64,000 nucleotides of DNA, taken from assembly GCF_026914185.1 (NCBI RefSeq), contig NC_070571.1, positions 4,402,001 through 4,466,000 of the forward strand. Direction: 5' to 3'. The notes beneath the pieces were generated by a model, which saw only the letters and a program-made list of their open reading frames with translations, ran no database searches and had not been told where the DNA came from. The stretch's first letter is position 1, and the number at the start of each line of letters is the position of its first letter. Origin of the DNA: Puccinia triticina (taxonomy: Eukaryota; Basidiomycota; Pucciniomycetes; Pucciniales; Pucciniaceae). Position numbers and translations under genes: made by a program. This document shows positions 41,495 to 51,828 of this stretch, piece by piece.

Positions 41495-43637
41495 TGTGTC
41501 TACAATGCACAGTACATGTCTTATAACCTAATGGCACCACCTGCAAATGGGTGTGGTTTTCTCCGCAGCCACAGCCAGTGGTTTTCCCTCGGAACTCGCG
41601 CGGCCCCCGGAAAACTCGTGCGGCCCCCGGAAACCATCATTCGGGGTGATGATACACATAACTCACCCGGGCCGTTCATCTGGCTGGTCAAATGACGACC
41701 AGCCAAGTTGTGCAACTTGATGACCGGCGAGCCGCGGGTCATCAGGACACACCGATGACCGGACAGCTGCGGGTCATCAGGACACACCGATGACCGGACA
41801 GCTGGCCGGTCATCGAGCTATACATGCCTCAATGACTGGTCAGACGGCTGGTCATCAAGGCAGACAGCTCAATGACTGGAGCCGGCCGGTCATCAAGAAG
41901 GCAGACACTGATCAATGACCGGTCATCAAGGATACACCTTGATCACCTCAGACCGGCCAGCTGGCTGGTCATTGAAGTTTCCTTGATGACCGGCTGGCTC
42001 CGGTCATCAAGGTACATGTATACCTCGATGGCCAGCCCTCTGACCAGTCATCAAGGTATACACCTCAATGACCGGCCAACTGGCTGGCCATCAAAATTGT
42101 ACCTCGATGACCGGTCAGCTGGCTGGTCGTCGAGGTATACAGGCACCTTGATGACCGGAGCAGGCTGGTCGTCAAGGCATACACCTTGATCATCCCTGTC
42201 ATCAAGGCTGGATCATTGATGACTGGAGCCGGCCGGTCATCAAGGCCTTGATCATTGATGACCGGAGCCAACCGGACATTCAGGCATACACCTTGATGAC
42301 CGGCCAGCTTGGGTCGGTTCATCAAGGTACATTCATACCTCAAAGACCAGCCGGCTGGCTGGTCATCAAGGTACATATGTTGATGGCCAGCCAGTTGGCC
42401 GGTCATTGAGGTGTATACCTCGATGACTGCTCAGATGGCTGGTCATCAAGGTACATTTACCTTGACATCAAGGACACCTCGATGACCAGCCAGCTGGCCG
42501 GTGATCAAGTTGTATCTGTGCCTTAATGACCGATTAGATGGCCGGTCATCAAGTGTCTACCGTCTTGATGACCGGCCGGCTCCAGTCATTGAGCTGTCTG
42601 CCTTGACGACCAGCCGTCTGACCAGTCATCGAGGCATGTATACCTTGATGACCGCCCAGCTGTCCGGTCATCGGTGCGTCCTGATGATCCGCGGCTCGCC
42701 GTTCATCAAGCTGTACAACTTGGCTGGTCGTCATGTGACCAGCCAGATGACCGGCCCAGGCGAGTTATGTTTACCCCAAATGATGGTTCCCGGGGGCCGC
42801 GCGAGTTCAGTTGGAAAAACACTGGGTGTGGCTGCGGAAAAAACCACACCCATTTGCAGGTGGTGTGGTTAAAGACTGCCTTAATAATTGAATCATGTAC
42901 ATGAAGTCAAGAGTTCAATTCCCTGTCATTACATTAATTATGTACCTTTTATTCATATGTACTATTATTATGTACTTCCTACATATTTCACATTCTTTTG
43001 AATATGTAATTAACCTTATTTCACACTGATTACATATTTGTACATACAGAGAGAGATAATCTTATCTCTCTGTGTATTTATCCTGATTAAGCTCAATGTA
43101 TGTACAAATGGGGAGATTACATACCCATTTATGTAAATCCCCTTCTGAATTCTGTGGTCACTCCTCCTTGGAGTTAAGGATCCCTCAGGACCTTGACTCA
43201 AAGGAGGGAGCTGATCCCTGCAATATAAAAAGGCAGGTCTCTCACCTGTAGAGATTCTCCCACCCAGATTATTGCCATACAAACCCGTGTACCTTACTGA
43301 AATTACAGTGAGTGGGGTTTTACATAATCTACACTAACCTTTTTCTTCCCTTACAGCTTTCCTTCTCCTCGTGTATCTTCCCCCTAGATACAGGTTTAGT
43401 TATCACACCTGTAACCTAAAAGATAAGTGATCTCATCCTTATAACGCAACGGCGCTTGGCTTGATTTTTGCCGCGTCCCCTTACATACGTAAGGGTGCCA
43501 GTCCCTCCGCCTCTCGGCGTCAAGTCGGACTTTCTTCCACTTGTTACTCTCAGTAACTGTAGTTTGACCTCTTCTCCGCTTGCCGCTACCTCTCCGCCGC
43601 GGCTCGTGAGATAAAAACCCATCAGAGTTATGTCACA
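41495..43637 (+). repeat. Solo-LTR-like sequence interrupted by a foldback element
   Basis: Starts TGTGTCTACAATGCACAG and ends CAGAGTTATGTCACA. A TATAAAAA box lies at about 43223. Without the 41535-42868 insertion it is about 800 bp. The start resembles 47932 (TGTGTCAGCCACAG..TACATGTC). It separates two homologous gag parts, so it is an insertion, but no clean target duplication is seen, so the limits are approximate. No gene. Confidence 0.45.
41535..42865. mobile_element. Foldback element with GATGACCGG array (1331 bp, TSD TGG)
   Basis: Ends CACCACCTGCAAATGGGTG and its inverted copy (42847-42865), with perfect TGG duplications at 41532-41534 and 42866-42868. Inverted arms of ~230 bp carry CTCGCGCGGCCCCCGG. 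The ~900 bp core is packed with GATGACCGG/CCGGTCATC words, often as GACCGGCCAGCTGGCTGGTC palindromes, with short spacers AAGGTACA. No transposase. 3 bp duplication and CAC end would fit a CACTA-type parent. Confidence 0.85.
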
Positions 43638-43647
43638 TAAGAGACGA

Positions 43648-45054
43648 AATCTGACATCGATCAACCTGAGGATTGGAGGAAGATTGAGGAAAAATCAAAG
43701 GTGAGGATCGATATTTTGATGCATCAGAGAGGCAGATCAGAAAAGACACCAAGGGCTCTGTAGTCGGGCGGAGCTGGCCAATAGACTCAGAATCTGAAGT
43801 CAGGCTGGGGGAAGAATTTGGAGATAGTTTAACCTCTTCTTGGAGGCTAGTCGAATATGGGATCAGACGCTCCACGGTCTGGTGGAGGCAGGAACTAGGC
43901 TTGGAATCGGGAACAGAGCTCAAAGGTAGATTGGGAGATAGTTTAACCTCGTCTCGGAGGGATTTGGCGCCACGGGACGGATCAGATAGTTTGACCTTTG
44001 AGACCGCATTGGAAAAACTTCGGGAGGCCTTCTTCCCGCCATCAGCACTGGCGGAAGCAGTAGGAACAAGCCTGGAGGCGGAAAAGCCAGGAACCATGAG
44101 ATTGGCAATCTTCCTCAGAACAGAATCGACGGCTTTGATGAACTTGACAGGACATGGCAGAGAGGATGAATTGGATGACTGTACTTCAGATCGGATAGTC
44201 TCAACAGTAGGTGACTTGCGGATTGAGCGACAAAGATAAGTCTGGGCAACTGGCGCAGCTTGATATGAAATTTGATCAATTGGCGGATACCACGGATGAA
44301 GAGCGCCGCTACTAATCCTATAGGGAGCATGAGCAGAGGCGGAGGAACTTGAGGCTTGAAAAGCCATCACAACTCTTCAGATCGGTCGGCTAGGATCAAA
44401 AGGGATCAAGGCGCCCATTGGGGGGAGATAGTTTTGCCCAGTCTGGTTGACAAGGTGGTTGGCTTTATCCCTTTGAAGCGGATGACAGCGGGCCGTCCCA
44501 TGAACTCTGAGATGGCAATAATAACAGATTGACGGCCGACGGATTGCAGAGGTGGAGGTGGAAGCAGAAGCGACGGCGTACTTCTTCAGTAGTCGCTCCT
44601 CGCACTGCTTGAACATCTGGGCAACTTCTTCCACAGTAACAGAGTCGCGGGGAGAAGCTGGAACTTCCTCCGGGAGCGGCTCTGCTTCCATTGTTGGCAT
44701 AACTTTGTTGATGTCCCTGACTGATGCAATCAGAGCTGAATTGTTGACCTCTTGCACGTGGGGCACTTTGCTCCGACCCCAATAAGACAACATTGCGGCC
44801 TTCAACCTTGGCCAATCCTTTGATTCAAAGCCATTGAGAGTTTTCAAGATCAATCTTGCATCAGATTTGTGGGGAATGAATAGAATGATTTGCCTCGCCT
44901 TATTGTACTCGGAAGTGCCAATCGACCCCGCCGCAAACTCATAGGCATCAATAAATTCTTCTACATTGGATCCATCAAAGAGCAGCTTGTCCTCTGGCAT
45001 GATCTTGACCATCTTGACCTTTGGCAGAGCTCCCGCAACTTCAACATTGACCAT
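43648..45054 (-). pseudogene. Gag of a gag-only element (minus strand)
   Basis: ATG at 45054 gives MVNVEVAGALPKVKMVKIMP, close to the plus-strand gag at 17964. Zinc knuckle CYYCHLRVHGTARC. TGA at about 44374-44376 after SRPI, where the sister copy has Gln. The frame continues (RISSGALHPWYPPIDQISYQ, MPISWFL region) into LRDEVKLSP-type units. The tail is at 41490-41309. Again there is no pol before the LTR. Confidence 0.8.
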
Positions 45055-45079
45055 CCTGAAACGTTGGCAAGGTTGGACA

Positions 45080-45184
45080 CTGAAAGAAAAGATTGGAACG
45101 TTCCTCACGGCTCACGTACGTGGCAAAGGTAATGCTTTGACAAAAGTAGATAGACCCTGGAGGTGCACTATGGAGGGGACTTAC
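45080..45184 (-). repeat. Intron-like module, copy M9 (5' leader)
   Basis: Minus strand: donor GTAAGTCCCCTCCA at 45184, core GCCACGTACGTGAGC, acceptor TCTTTTCTTTCAG ending 45080, 26 bp before the gag ATG; 105 bp. Confidence 0.7.
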
Positions 45185-45260
45185 TTTTGTCTCTCCTATT
45201 CCCCACTCAAAACACCAGGAAAAAGAAGAAGAAACCCCACAAGGTCGCAATTGCTTTCAG

Positions 45261-46620
45261 CGGCTCTTGCTCCTGAAACGGTGTGGAACTTCTGCGCAAT
45301 GGGTGATCTGAGACTAAGAATTTTAGTGTGGCTAAATCAGAAGAAATATTCTCAAGTATTTCTACTACAGACCCCAAGAACCAGGACTCTGTGCGTGGGA
45401 TGAGAGGTGTTATAGTTTGACGTAAGTGACTTTTTAGAAGGGTCAATTTATATTTGTTATGTTATCAAGTTCTCAATTTATGATTTCAATTTATATTATA
45501 ATTATTACTATTATGATCTTACTATTTAGATGGGTGATGGAAGCGGAAGTAATTTCTTAATATTACTATTTATGCTGGCATGGGGAAGAAAGGGAACAAG
45601 AAGGGGCAGAAGAGGCCTCCTTATATAGTAAATAATCTAGTCTGAGAGTGGATTTTACCAGTGTGAAATAGAATACTACTTTAGGATGCTGTACCGTTGT
45701 AGTGTTGAAATACTAATCTATATTGGGAAGCTGTACATGATATTTGTGAAATAGTATACTACTTTGAGTTGTGATCACTTGGCTTGTTCCTCTTTGGGTG
45801 AAAACATTGTCTTAGAGTAGATTTTCTAACATGTGATATTGGAATCTTTCAGCAGTGTCCTTTTTAGTCCTAGAATAGATTTGTACTATGTAATGGGTGT
45901 GATTTGTATGTGAAACTAGGATTCTACTATGTACTTGATTATGTAATTAAATAAACTAGTACTAGTTTTCTGGGTGATAATATAATTGGAAAATATGTGT
46001 AAGATGTTGGTTGTAGTATGTTTTGTACTATATTGGTTTTATTTGTACTTTATAATATATTATTATTTTAATTTTTCCCTATTTTTGACGTGTTTGTAAG
46101 TGGATTAGTCTTACCACAATGGCTTGAGGGTACACAAATGAGCTGTCTCGTTGATCTTTGATTGCTCCTGCGACAAGGGAGGAAGAAAAAAGAACACCGG
46201 ACGTTATAAAATTCCAGTAAACCTTGCTTGTCGTCGGTCCTTCGGGTAAAGATGGAGAGAAGGGCAGGGACCAGAGAGAGTTTGATCTTTCAGACCTAGA
46301 GATCCGGCAAAAACAAAAGGAAAGTAGGATAACGTTTGATTCAGTACACCAATCGGGAGGCTGAATATGTACGATGAAATCCTGGTTTGTCCTTAGAGCT
46401 TTTCCAGCGAATACTTTCCACGTAAGCTAGCGACTTTGGCGATAGAGCAGTATGAGGTTCAGGATCAAGGGATTTGGATAGGTTGACTTTGATGTGAGAT
46501 AAATTTTGACCGAGTCGCGCAATAACGCCAATGAAGGGCTCAAAAAAAAAGCTGCATTTGTCCTCTACAACTTTGATCCCAAAAACGTCCTTTAAATGTG
46601 AACCGTTCCCGAGATCCGAC
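45261..46620. other. AT-rich DNA with no recognisable gene
   Basis: Strongly AT-rich between 45420 and 46120, mixed composition after. No ORF over 60 codons that looks coding. It separates the gag leader at 45.2 kb from the LTR/primer region at 46.9 kb, so something was inserted here, but I cannot place its ends. Confidence 0.4.
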
Positions 46621-46799
46621 TGATTGAAGTTGAGCTGACCTGAGGCCTTTGCCTGCGCCGCTGAATCACAAACAGAAAAGGAAAAACTCCAAGCGGAGTG
46701 GATCCACGCCTACGACACCGAGAGGAGTCATCCTAGATAGAGAACCCCAGAAGGAAAAAAAAGGTGGAATCCGGGGAAGAACTTCAGATCAAGTAGAAA

Positions 46800-46904
46800 G
46801 GATTCAAAAGAGAGAGCGCCTCGAAGCCACCGATTGTCTTGAAATCCGTGAGGGCAAGACTGTAAATCTTGAGGTCGCTGGTTCAATCCCGGCTCGGGGG
46901 ACCA
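46800..46904 (+). promoter_or_regulatory. Primer site extended into a tRNA-Tyr-like sequence, copy 3
   Basis: The plus strand ends GGTTCAATCCCGGCTCGG..GGACCA at 46904, two bases from the LTR. Here the anticodon arm is perfect: CAAGA, loop CTGTAAA, TCTTG (anticodon GTA). The T arm is GCTGG/CCGGC. The 3' acceptor strand TCGGGGG plus A73 fits eukaryotic tRNA-Tyr with C1:G72. The 5' half is less tRNA-like than in the other two copies. Confidence 0.65.
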
Positions 46905-46906
46905 AA

Positions 46907-47391
46907 TGTGGAACTTTGACCGGTGCTGGGCCGTTGGCAGTTACTGGAAGGGAAAGTGCGCTGCGCGCTGCCTTTGCGGTGGTCCGGGTAGATTGAGGAT
47001 TCCGGGATTTGAAGGGATAGGGTTTTTGGGGGGGGGGGGGGGGGGGGGATTTTATGAGAGACGACGGAAGGGAGATTTCCGTCGGTGGTGGTTTTGATGT
47101 TGAGGATCTGAGGAAAAAGAAAGCCGGCGAACTAAGCTGGGGAGAAGTGATCTAAAGAAAGGTGATCTGGAAGAGGATCAGCGCGGGGCTGAGAGGAGGA
47201 ACTCAGAAGCTCTGCGAGTATATTGGCGAATGTGAGGATCAATAAACTTAAGATTTGGGATTCTTCTGATTGATGGATGATCTGAGACAAGACTTTATGG
47301 TTCAGACGAAGTCCCTGCCGCCCCATCATCTGAGTTTCAACTGAACTCAGACTCCGGGGGCTGTGACATGCTGCAGACAAGTCATCATACA
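46907..47391 (-). repeat. LTR of the Gypsy family (minus strand, ~485 bp)
   Basis: Minus strand TGTATGATGACTTGTCTG to GTCAAAGTTCCACA, the same LTR as 36884-37669 minus its solo LTR. It contains a run of about 20 G at 47029-47049. Confidence 0.7.
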
Positions 47392-47765
47392 CCTGCGCGC
47401 ACATGCGCGCAACAACAACAGGAGGAGAGAGGAAAAGAAGGAAACAAAACCAACAAAACAAACAAACTGAGACAAAACAGAAACAAGACCAACCCTCCGC
47501 ATAAAAAGGCCTTCCCAACGCGCGCACATAGAAAACAAAAGAAAAAGTAAAGTGGGTCAGAAGAAAACAGAAGGAAAAGAACAGAAATGGCCAAAACAAC
47601 AAGAAGGAAGACACGCGGGGTTCTTGATCCTGATACATCTTGAGGATTCCACCCCGCGCAAAGCGCGCTAATTGACCTTGATGTTGCGCATGGAATCTTG
47701 AAGTCTTGCTGAGCTTGAAATTCCGCCGGATATCCTGCGCGCCTGCGGCGCCACAAGTATGGTCA
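47392..47765 (-). other. 3' internal region (minus strand)
   Basis: Reverse complement resembles 36540-36883 (TTGTGGCGCC, CCTCAAGATGTATCAGGA, T-rich run, GCGCGCATGTGCGCGCAGG before the LTR). No gene; the 286-codon minus-strand frame 47992-47132 spans this and the LTR and is not a gene. Confidence 0.6.
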
Positions 47766-47930
47766 CCACAACGTTCAAGCACGCCTGCTCGGGCCAGGCG
47801 GCCAAGCTGGAGAAGAAGGACCTGAACTACGCCTGCATGTGTGTTGTGATCCGGGAGGGCGGCTTCTGGGTAAATCCACCTCTTCCATCCCTGACAGAAA
47901 GAGACTGACAAGAGAGAGTGGAGGGGTGGA
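47766..47930. other. GC-rich stretch, possible exon fragment
   Basis: The plus strand from 47758 reads MVTTTFKHACSGQAAKLEKK then DLNYACMCVVIREGGFW, open for about 50 codons. It has no family I recognise, and is followed by GTAAATCC, a possible donor. Confidence 0.2.
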
Positions 47931-47931
47931 T

Positions 47932-48826
47932 CACAGATTGTGTCAGCCACAGAGTACATGTCACAGTACCTGCAATTGTTCACATTATTCATAGTACATT
48001 CCTTTTACACCTTTATTACATATGTACATCATTAGATACAAGCTTAAGAATGTACTCTTGTTATACATTACATTACAGATAACCATAGTTAAATATAGTT
48101 ACCATAATGTACTGTTGTTATGAGATTTAATTTACGTGCAAAACAGTAAGATTACAATACATTGTAATATTACTGTACACGTGAAATACCCCAAGACAGG
48201 TATCACTCATTTATCCCCTGTTACGCCTCAGTACCTATTTACATAACATATTGGTTATGATATAAATACATAAACAATACATGATGTAATCCAATTCAAA
48301 GAGCACTGAATGGAATCAATGATTGGTTATGATCAGCTAGTGTGCACAGCTACTGATCCAGGATCAGTACTGATCATTACACTGCCCTGATCATTTCCAA
48401 TGTTGATCCTCATGAGGATCTGCTTCCCTTGAGCGCTTCCAGTTCCCCCCTGGTCCTGAAGCGCCTCCAAGCGCCTCATGTTCCCTCCTGCTCATTCCCC
48501 TCTATATAAACACGCCCCCCAGGACTGTTTATCCCTCAGAATATTATTACAGCAAGGTTTAACACATGCATAGTTAAACAGTGCCTTCATTCTCACCCAT
48601 CTTTCAATTCAGGAATAACATCAACTCTTGATTACCCTTACCTTTCTGTAGGTAAAACCACGAACCCAAGTTGAGTTATTCCTTGGATGCCTATTAACAC
48701 CCTGTGTTGATCTGGATGCGCCTTAATTGAGCAAGCCTCTCAGTCAAGATTACTGATAGAGTGAAACCTTTGACAGGTCTTACCACGAACCCATTGGCCC
48801 ATCCTTGGCATCTTACACCATCATCT
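47932..48826 (+). repeat. LTR-like sequence
   Basis: Starts TGTGTCAGCCACAGAGTACA. A TATATAAA box lies at about 48512 with a ~45 bp lead to CTCAGAATATTA, and it ends near GGCATCTTACA. The start resembles 41495. No coding potential; limits uncertain. Confidence 0.4.
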
Positions 48827-48906
48827 TGCTAGTAACAACCCTCTCAGACACAGTTAGTTACCTACAGGCTGACAGATTGCATTCTTAGCTCGACTGTTGG
48901 TGATTT

Positions 48907-49340
48907 GGCTACACAAGGTTTCCCTGAGGAGTGCTAATGTCGTGAAGCTTAAAATATGTTTCAAAGAGTGTATTCTTCTTGCAGAAAACATTTGGGGCCG
49001 TTTGGAGCACCATAGATAAGGTTTTGGGGGTTTGCCTTAGCAGGAAATCCGCCAAATCACCCCCCGGCTACACAAGGTGTCCCTGAGGATTGCTAATGCC
49101 GTGAAGCTTAAAATGTGTTTGAAAGAGTGTATTCTTGTGGCAGAAAAAAAATTGGGACCATTTGGAGCACCATAGATAAGGTTTTGGGGGTTTGCCTTAG
49201 TAGGAAATCCGCCAAATTAACCCCCCTGTTCCACAAGGCCTTCCTGATGGTTTCTACTGCTGTAAATCTCAACATCTCTTCTAGACAGTGTATCTAGATT
49301 GCTGTAAAATTCTGGGAGTGTTTGGGTTCTCCAGTGAGGA
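48907..49340 (+). repeat. Tandem repeat, ~159 bp unit, about 2.7 copies
   Basis: Units at 48907-49065 and 49066-49224 are near identical (GGCTACACAAGGT, CCCTGAGGA.TGCTAATG, GGTTTTGGGGGTTTGCC). A third from 49227 is diverged. Confidence 0.85.
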
Positions 49341-49596
49341 GATATAAATATTTCTCTATTTTCTGGGATTTTTTGTAAAATTAAAATCCCAACTCCCGTT
49401 TGGGATTGCGGAATTACAATTCAGACTCCCAAAGCGCCCCCAGGTCAAAATGCGGTCGCGAGGACCCGGGAAAGATGTCCCAAGGCGGTCCGCGCAACGT
49501 AAATTGTGTTTGAGAGACGATTTTTTAATTTGTGGGAGTCGATTTCTCAACCCCCTTTATTTATACGGCAATTTTGTTTTGCAGATTATAGTCTGA

Positions 49597-51170
49597 CTAG
49601 AGGCCAAGGCGGCTTCGCCGCTGCAATATCAGGGGTCCAGCAAGAATATATCTGAAATGATTTCTTCCCCATCTTCCAATGCACATGACTGATCAGTATG
49701 GAACTCACCGGGTATTCCCTGTTACACTTATACAAGTGTTTTATTATGGGCCATCAAGCTTAAAACCATACATATAATTAAAAAAAAAACCAACTCATTT
49801 TAGCATCACCAAACGTTTTGCATGCCTTGTTATCTGTAATTTTACATCATTGATGATCATGTTTGCAAATTAAAGCAAACAAACCATAAAATATGTGGCT
49901 GAAGATCTAATTTCAATCAGGACTTTTTATCCTCATAGCTTTCATGTATTTTACCACAGGTGGATCATCCTATCTCTTGCTAAACATAGATCAAATTTGC
50001 TGTTAGACTCAAACTTGTTATGGCACAATAAATCCATTATGATTGGTTCATCAATTATCCCATATTTTCTTTTCAACCTTAACTTTATTCTGTCCAGTAG
50101 AGCTAACATTTGGAGTTTGTCACACTGGTCTTAATATCAGATATTAACCCTCCTTGAGTCCTCCCCCTCCACAGTCAATTTACTTCTGCCAAATCTTCTA
50201 ATCCCCAAGTTGCCTTCTCTTCTTGCTGCATGTTCATTTTTCTGATGGTGCTTTATTCATGTCAAATATTTTGGGAAATGTTAAATTCAAATCCTTCCCC
50301 AACAAGGCTTGCTTTCTTGACTCACAGATTTGACTCACAGCTGCAATTGAGTCAAAGCCTCAAACCACTACAAGAAAAACTTGGTCAACTGATGCCAGTC
50401 AACATGCAAGAGCTCTGAAGAAGCTTGTACTGGTGCTATGCAAGCCTTTGTTCAAGGATTCTGTTCTTCAAGCTTCAATGCACAGTCACTGTGCATGATG
50501 CGCGGTGACTGTGCAAAAATAAACGGTTGAGTCTTTGGTCAACGCTACAACAGCGATTACACCGGGGTATCTTGCATGTTGACTGGCATCAGTTGCACAA
50601 GTTTTGCTTGCAGTCAATCCATAATGGTCAGCACATTTATTCTTGTGCTGTTGTGTTAATTGCGCCAAAGAGGAGAGCTATTGATACCTTATTATTAGGA
50701 CAAGATCCCTTCATCTAAATGATAAACTCAAAAATGCTTGAGATCATCTTAGGAATAAAAAGTAATACATTTCACACATTTGAAAAAATTTTACTTGGCA
50801 TTACATTCCTTTTTTTTTCAGTCTAATTTTACCCATGAACATCACAGATGAGAATTGAATTAATGAGAAACAAACAGGAACCCAACAAGCAAAATTTGAT
50901 AGCCACCAGAAATCACAAATAGTGTTTTTATCCTACTGTTGCCTCTCAACTCATTAGAGCATAGATGGTAATCATAAATATACTTAGAGCCCTGAAAATG
51001 TATTTTGCTGACTTTCATTATTGACAAGCAGTGATCAAATGTACCCCCATAACTCACATTTTATACCAGCTGGTGATATCATTGCCTAGGCAGGTTCTAA
51101 AAGCTGCAAGTACCATCCTAGTTAGCACATCAAATTATTAGAGATCCTTCATCACTTATTTTAATTGGGA
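49597..51170 (-). mobile_element. Probable Helitron-like element H4 (minus strand)
   Basis: The 3' end is clear: CTAG (49597-49600) followed by T on the minus strand, hairpin GCGGC/GCCGC at 49609-49621, and 20 or so bases shared with H1-H3. The 5' end is tentative: TCCCAATTAAAATAAG after an A at 51170/51171. The interior is AT-rich without a recognisable gene. It includes an inverted repeat of ~31 bp (CTTGGTCAACTGATGCCAGT at 50380 facing ACTGGCATCAGTTGCACAAG ending near 50602) around a GCACAGTCAC/GTGACTGTGC hairpin (50481-50516). Confidence 0.45.
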
Positions 51171-51366
51171 TGAACTTCAAGGGCCCATTGGCCAGATAAG
51201 ATAGGACGGAGGGTGAAAATTGGGAGACAAAGAGGGCGGGGGTTAGGAACGTCTCACAAGGGGGGGGAAAATTCAAGGAGGGCGGGTGAGATGTTCAAAG
51301 AGAGGGGTGGGGCACTGGGGAGAGATCACCAAAAAGGGTGGGCAAGATGGGCCAGTTGCGCTATGA
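51171..51366. other. G-rich stretch, no gene
   Basis: Runs such as GGGGGGGGAAAA and GAGGGCGGG on the plus strand; probably the downstream end of the DIRS-type element. Confidence 0.3.
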
Positions 51367-51828
51367 TCAGCTTCTTCCACTCATATTGAGCGCCCTGGAG
51401 TGCTCGGTGTGAGTCTGCGCGTGAGCTTGAGGGAGGGGTTGTTGGGAGAGAAGGCAGTGCCCGGAGGACTGTGCCCCTGGCCAACAACAGCACTCGTTGA
51501 AGAGCAGACTTTGCGGGGATGGGAGCTGGTCAGTGACGCAATTGTGATAATTGGTGTCGTTGGGTGTGGGCCCAAGGACATGGAGACCACAGTCTTGAAG
51601 CCCGCCGCGGCCGTCTTTGGCTTCTCTTCGCAATGACAATAACAAGGACTCAGTGCAAGCTAAATCGGCCCGGGAGTAATGCCTAATATACAACTTGTAG
51701 CACGTCATTACCCATCGACCTAAACGGCAGACATCTTCTTTATTCATGCCCAAAGCGTGTCTAAAAGACGCGCCTCCCACCTTAAAACTTTGCCCGGAGA
51801 TGCCCCGGTATTCTTCCCCGGAGAAAAC
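51367..51828 (-). pseudogene. Tyrosine recombinase, C-terminal half (DIRS-type, minus strand)
   Basis: It reads SGQSFKVGGASFRHALGMNK, EDVCRLGRWVMTCYKLYIRH. The box II HxxR of tyrosine recombinases is QSFK here (His to Gln, Arg to Lys). The later Trp (LGRW) and nucleophile Tyr region (CYKLYIR) remain. It is the continuation of 58487-57966, cut by the Copia element. Residues before SGQ join in frame with REVF on the other side. Confidence 0.85.

Noticed and set aside
46800..46904. Functional tRNA-Tyr gene
   Set aside because: The anticodon and T arms are good, but the 5' half does not pair as an acceptor stem, CCA is encoded, and the segment is locked to an LTR end.
47029..47049. G-run (and the C-run near 61123) as regulatory or quadruplex sites
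   Set aside because: Simple homopolymers of uncertain length are prone to sequencing error; nothing else supports a function.
47132..47992. 286-codon minus-strand protein
   Set aside because: It runs through an LTR and a 3' internal region and shows no family signature; it is open by chance in GC-rich LTR DNA.
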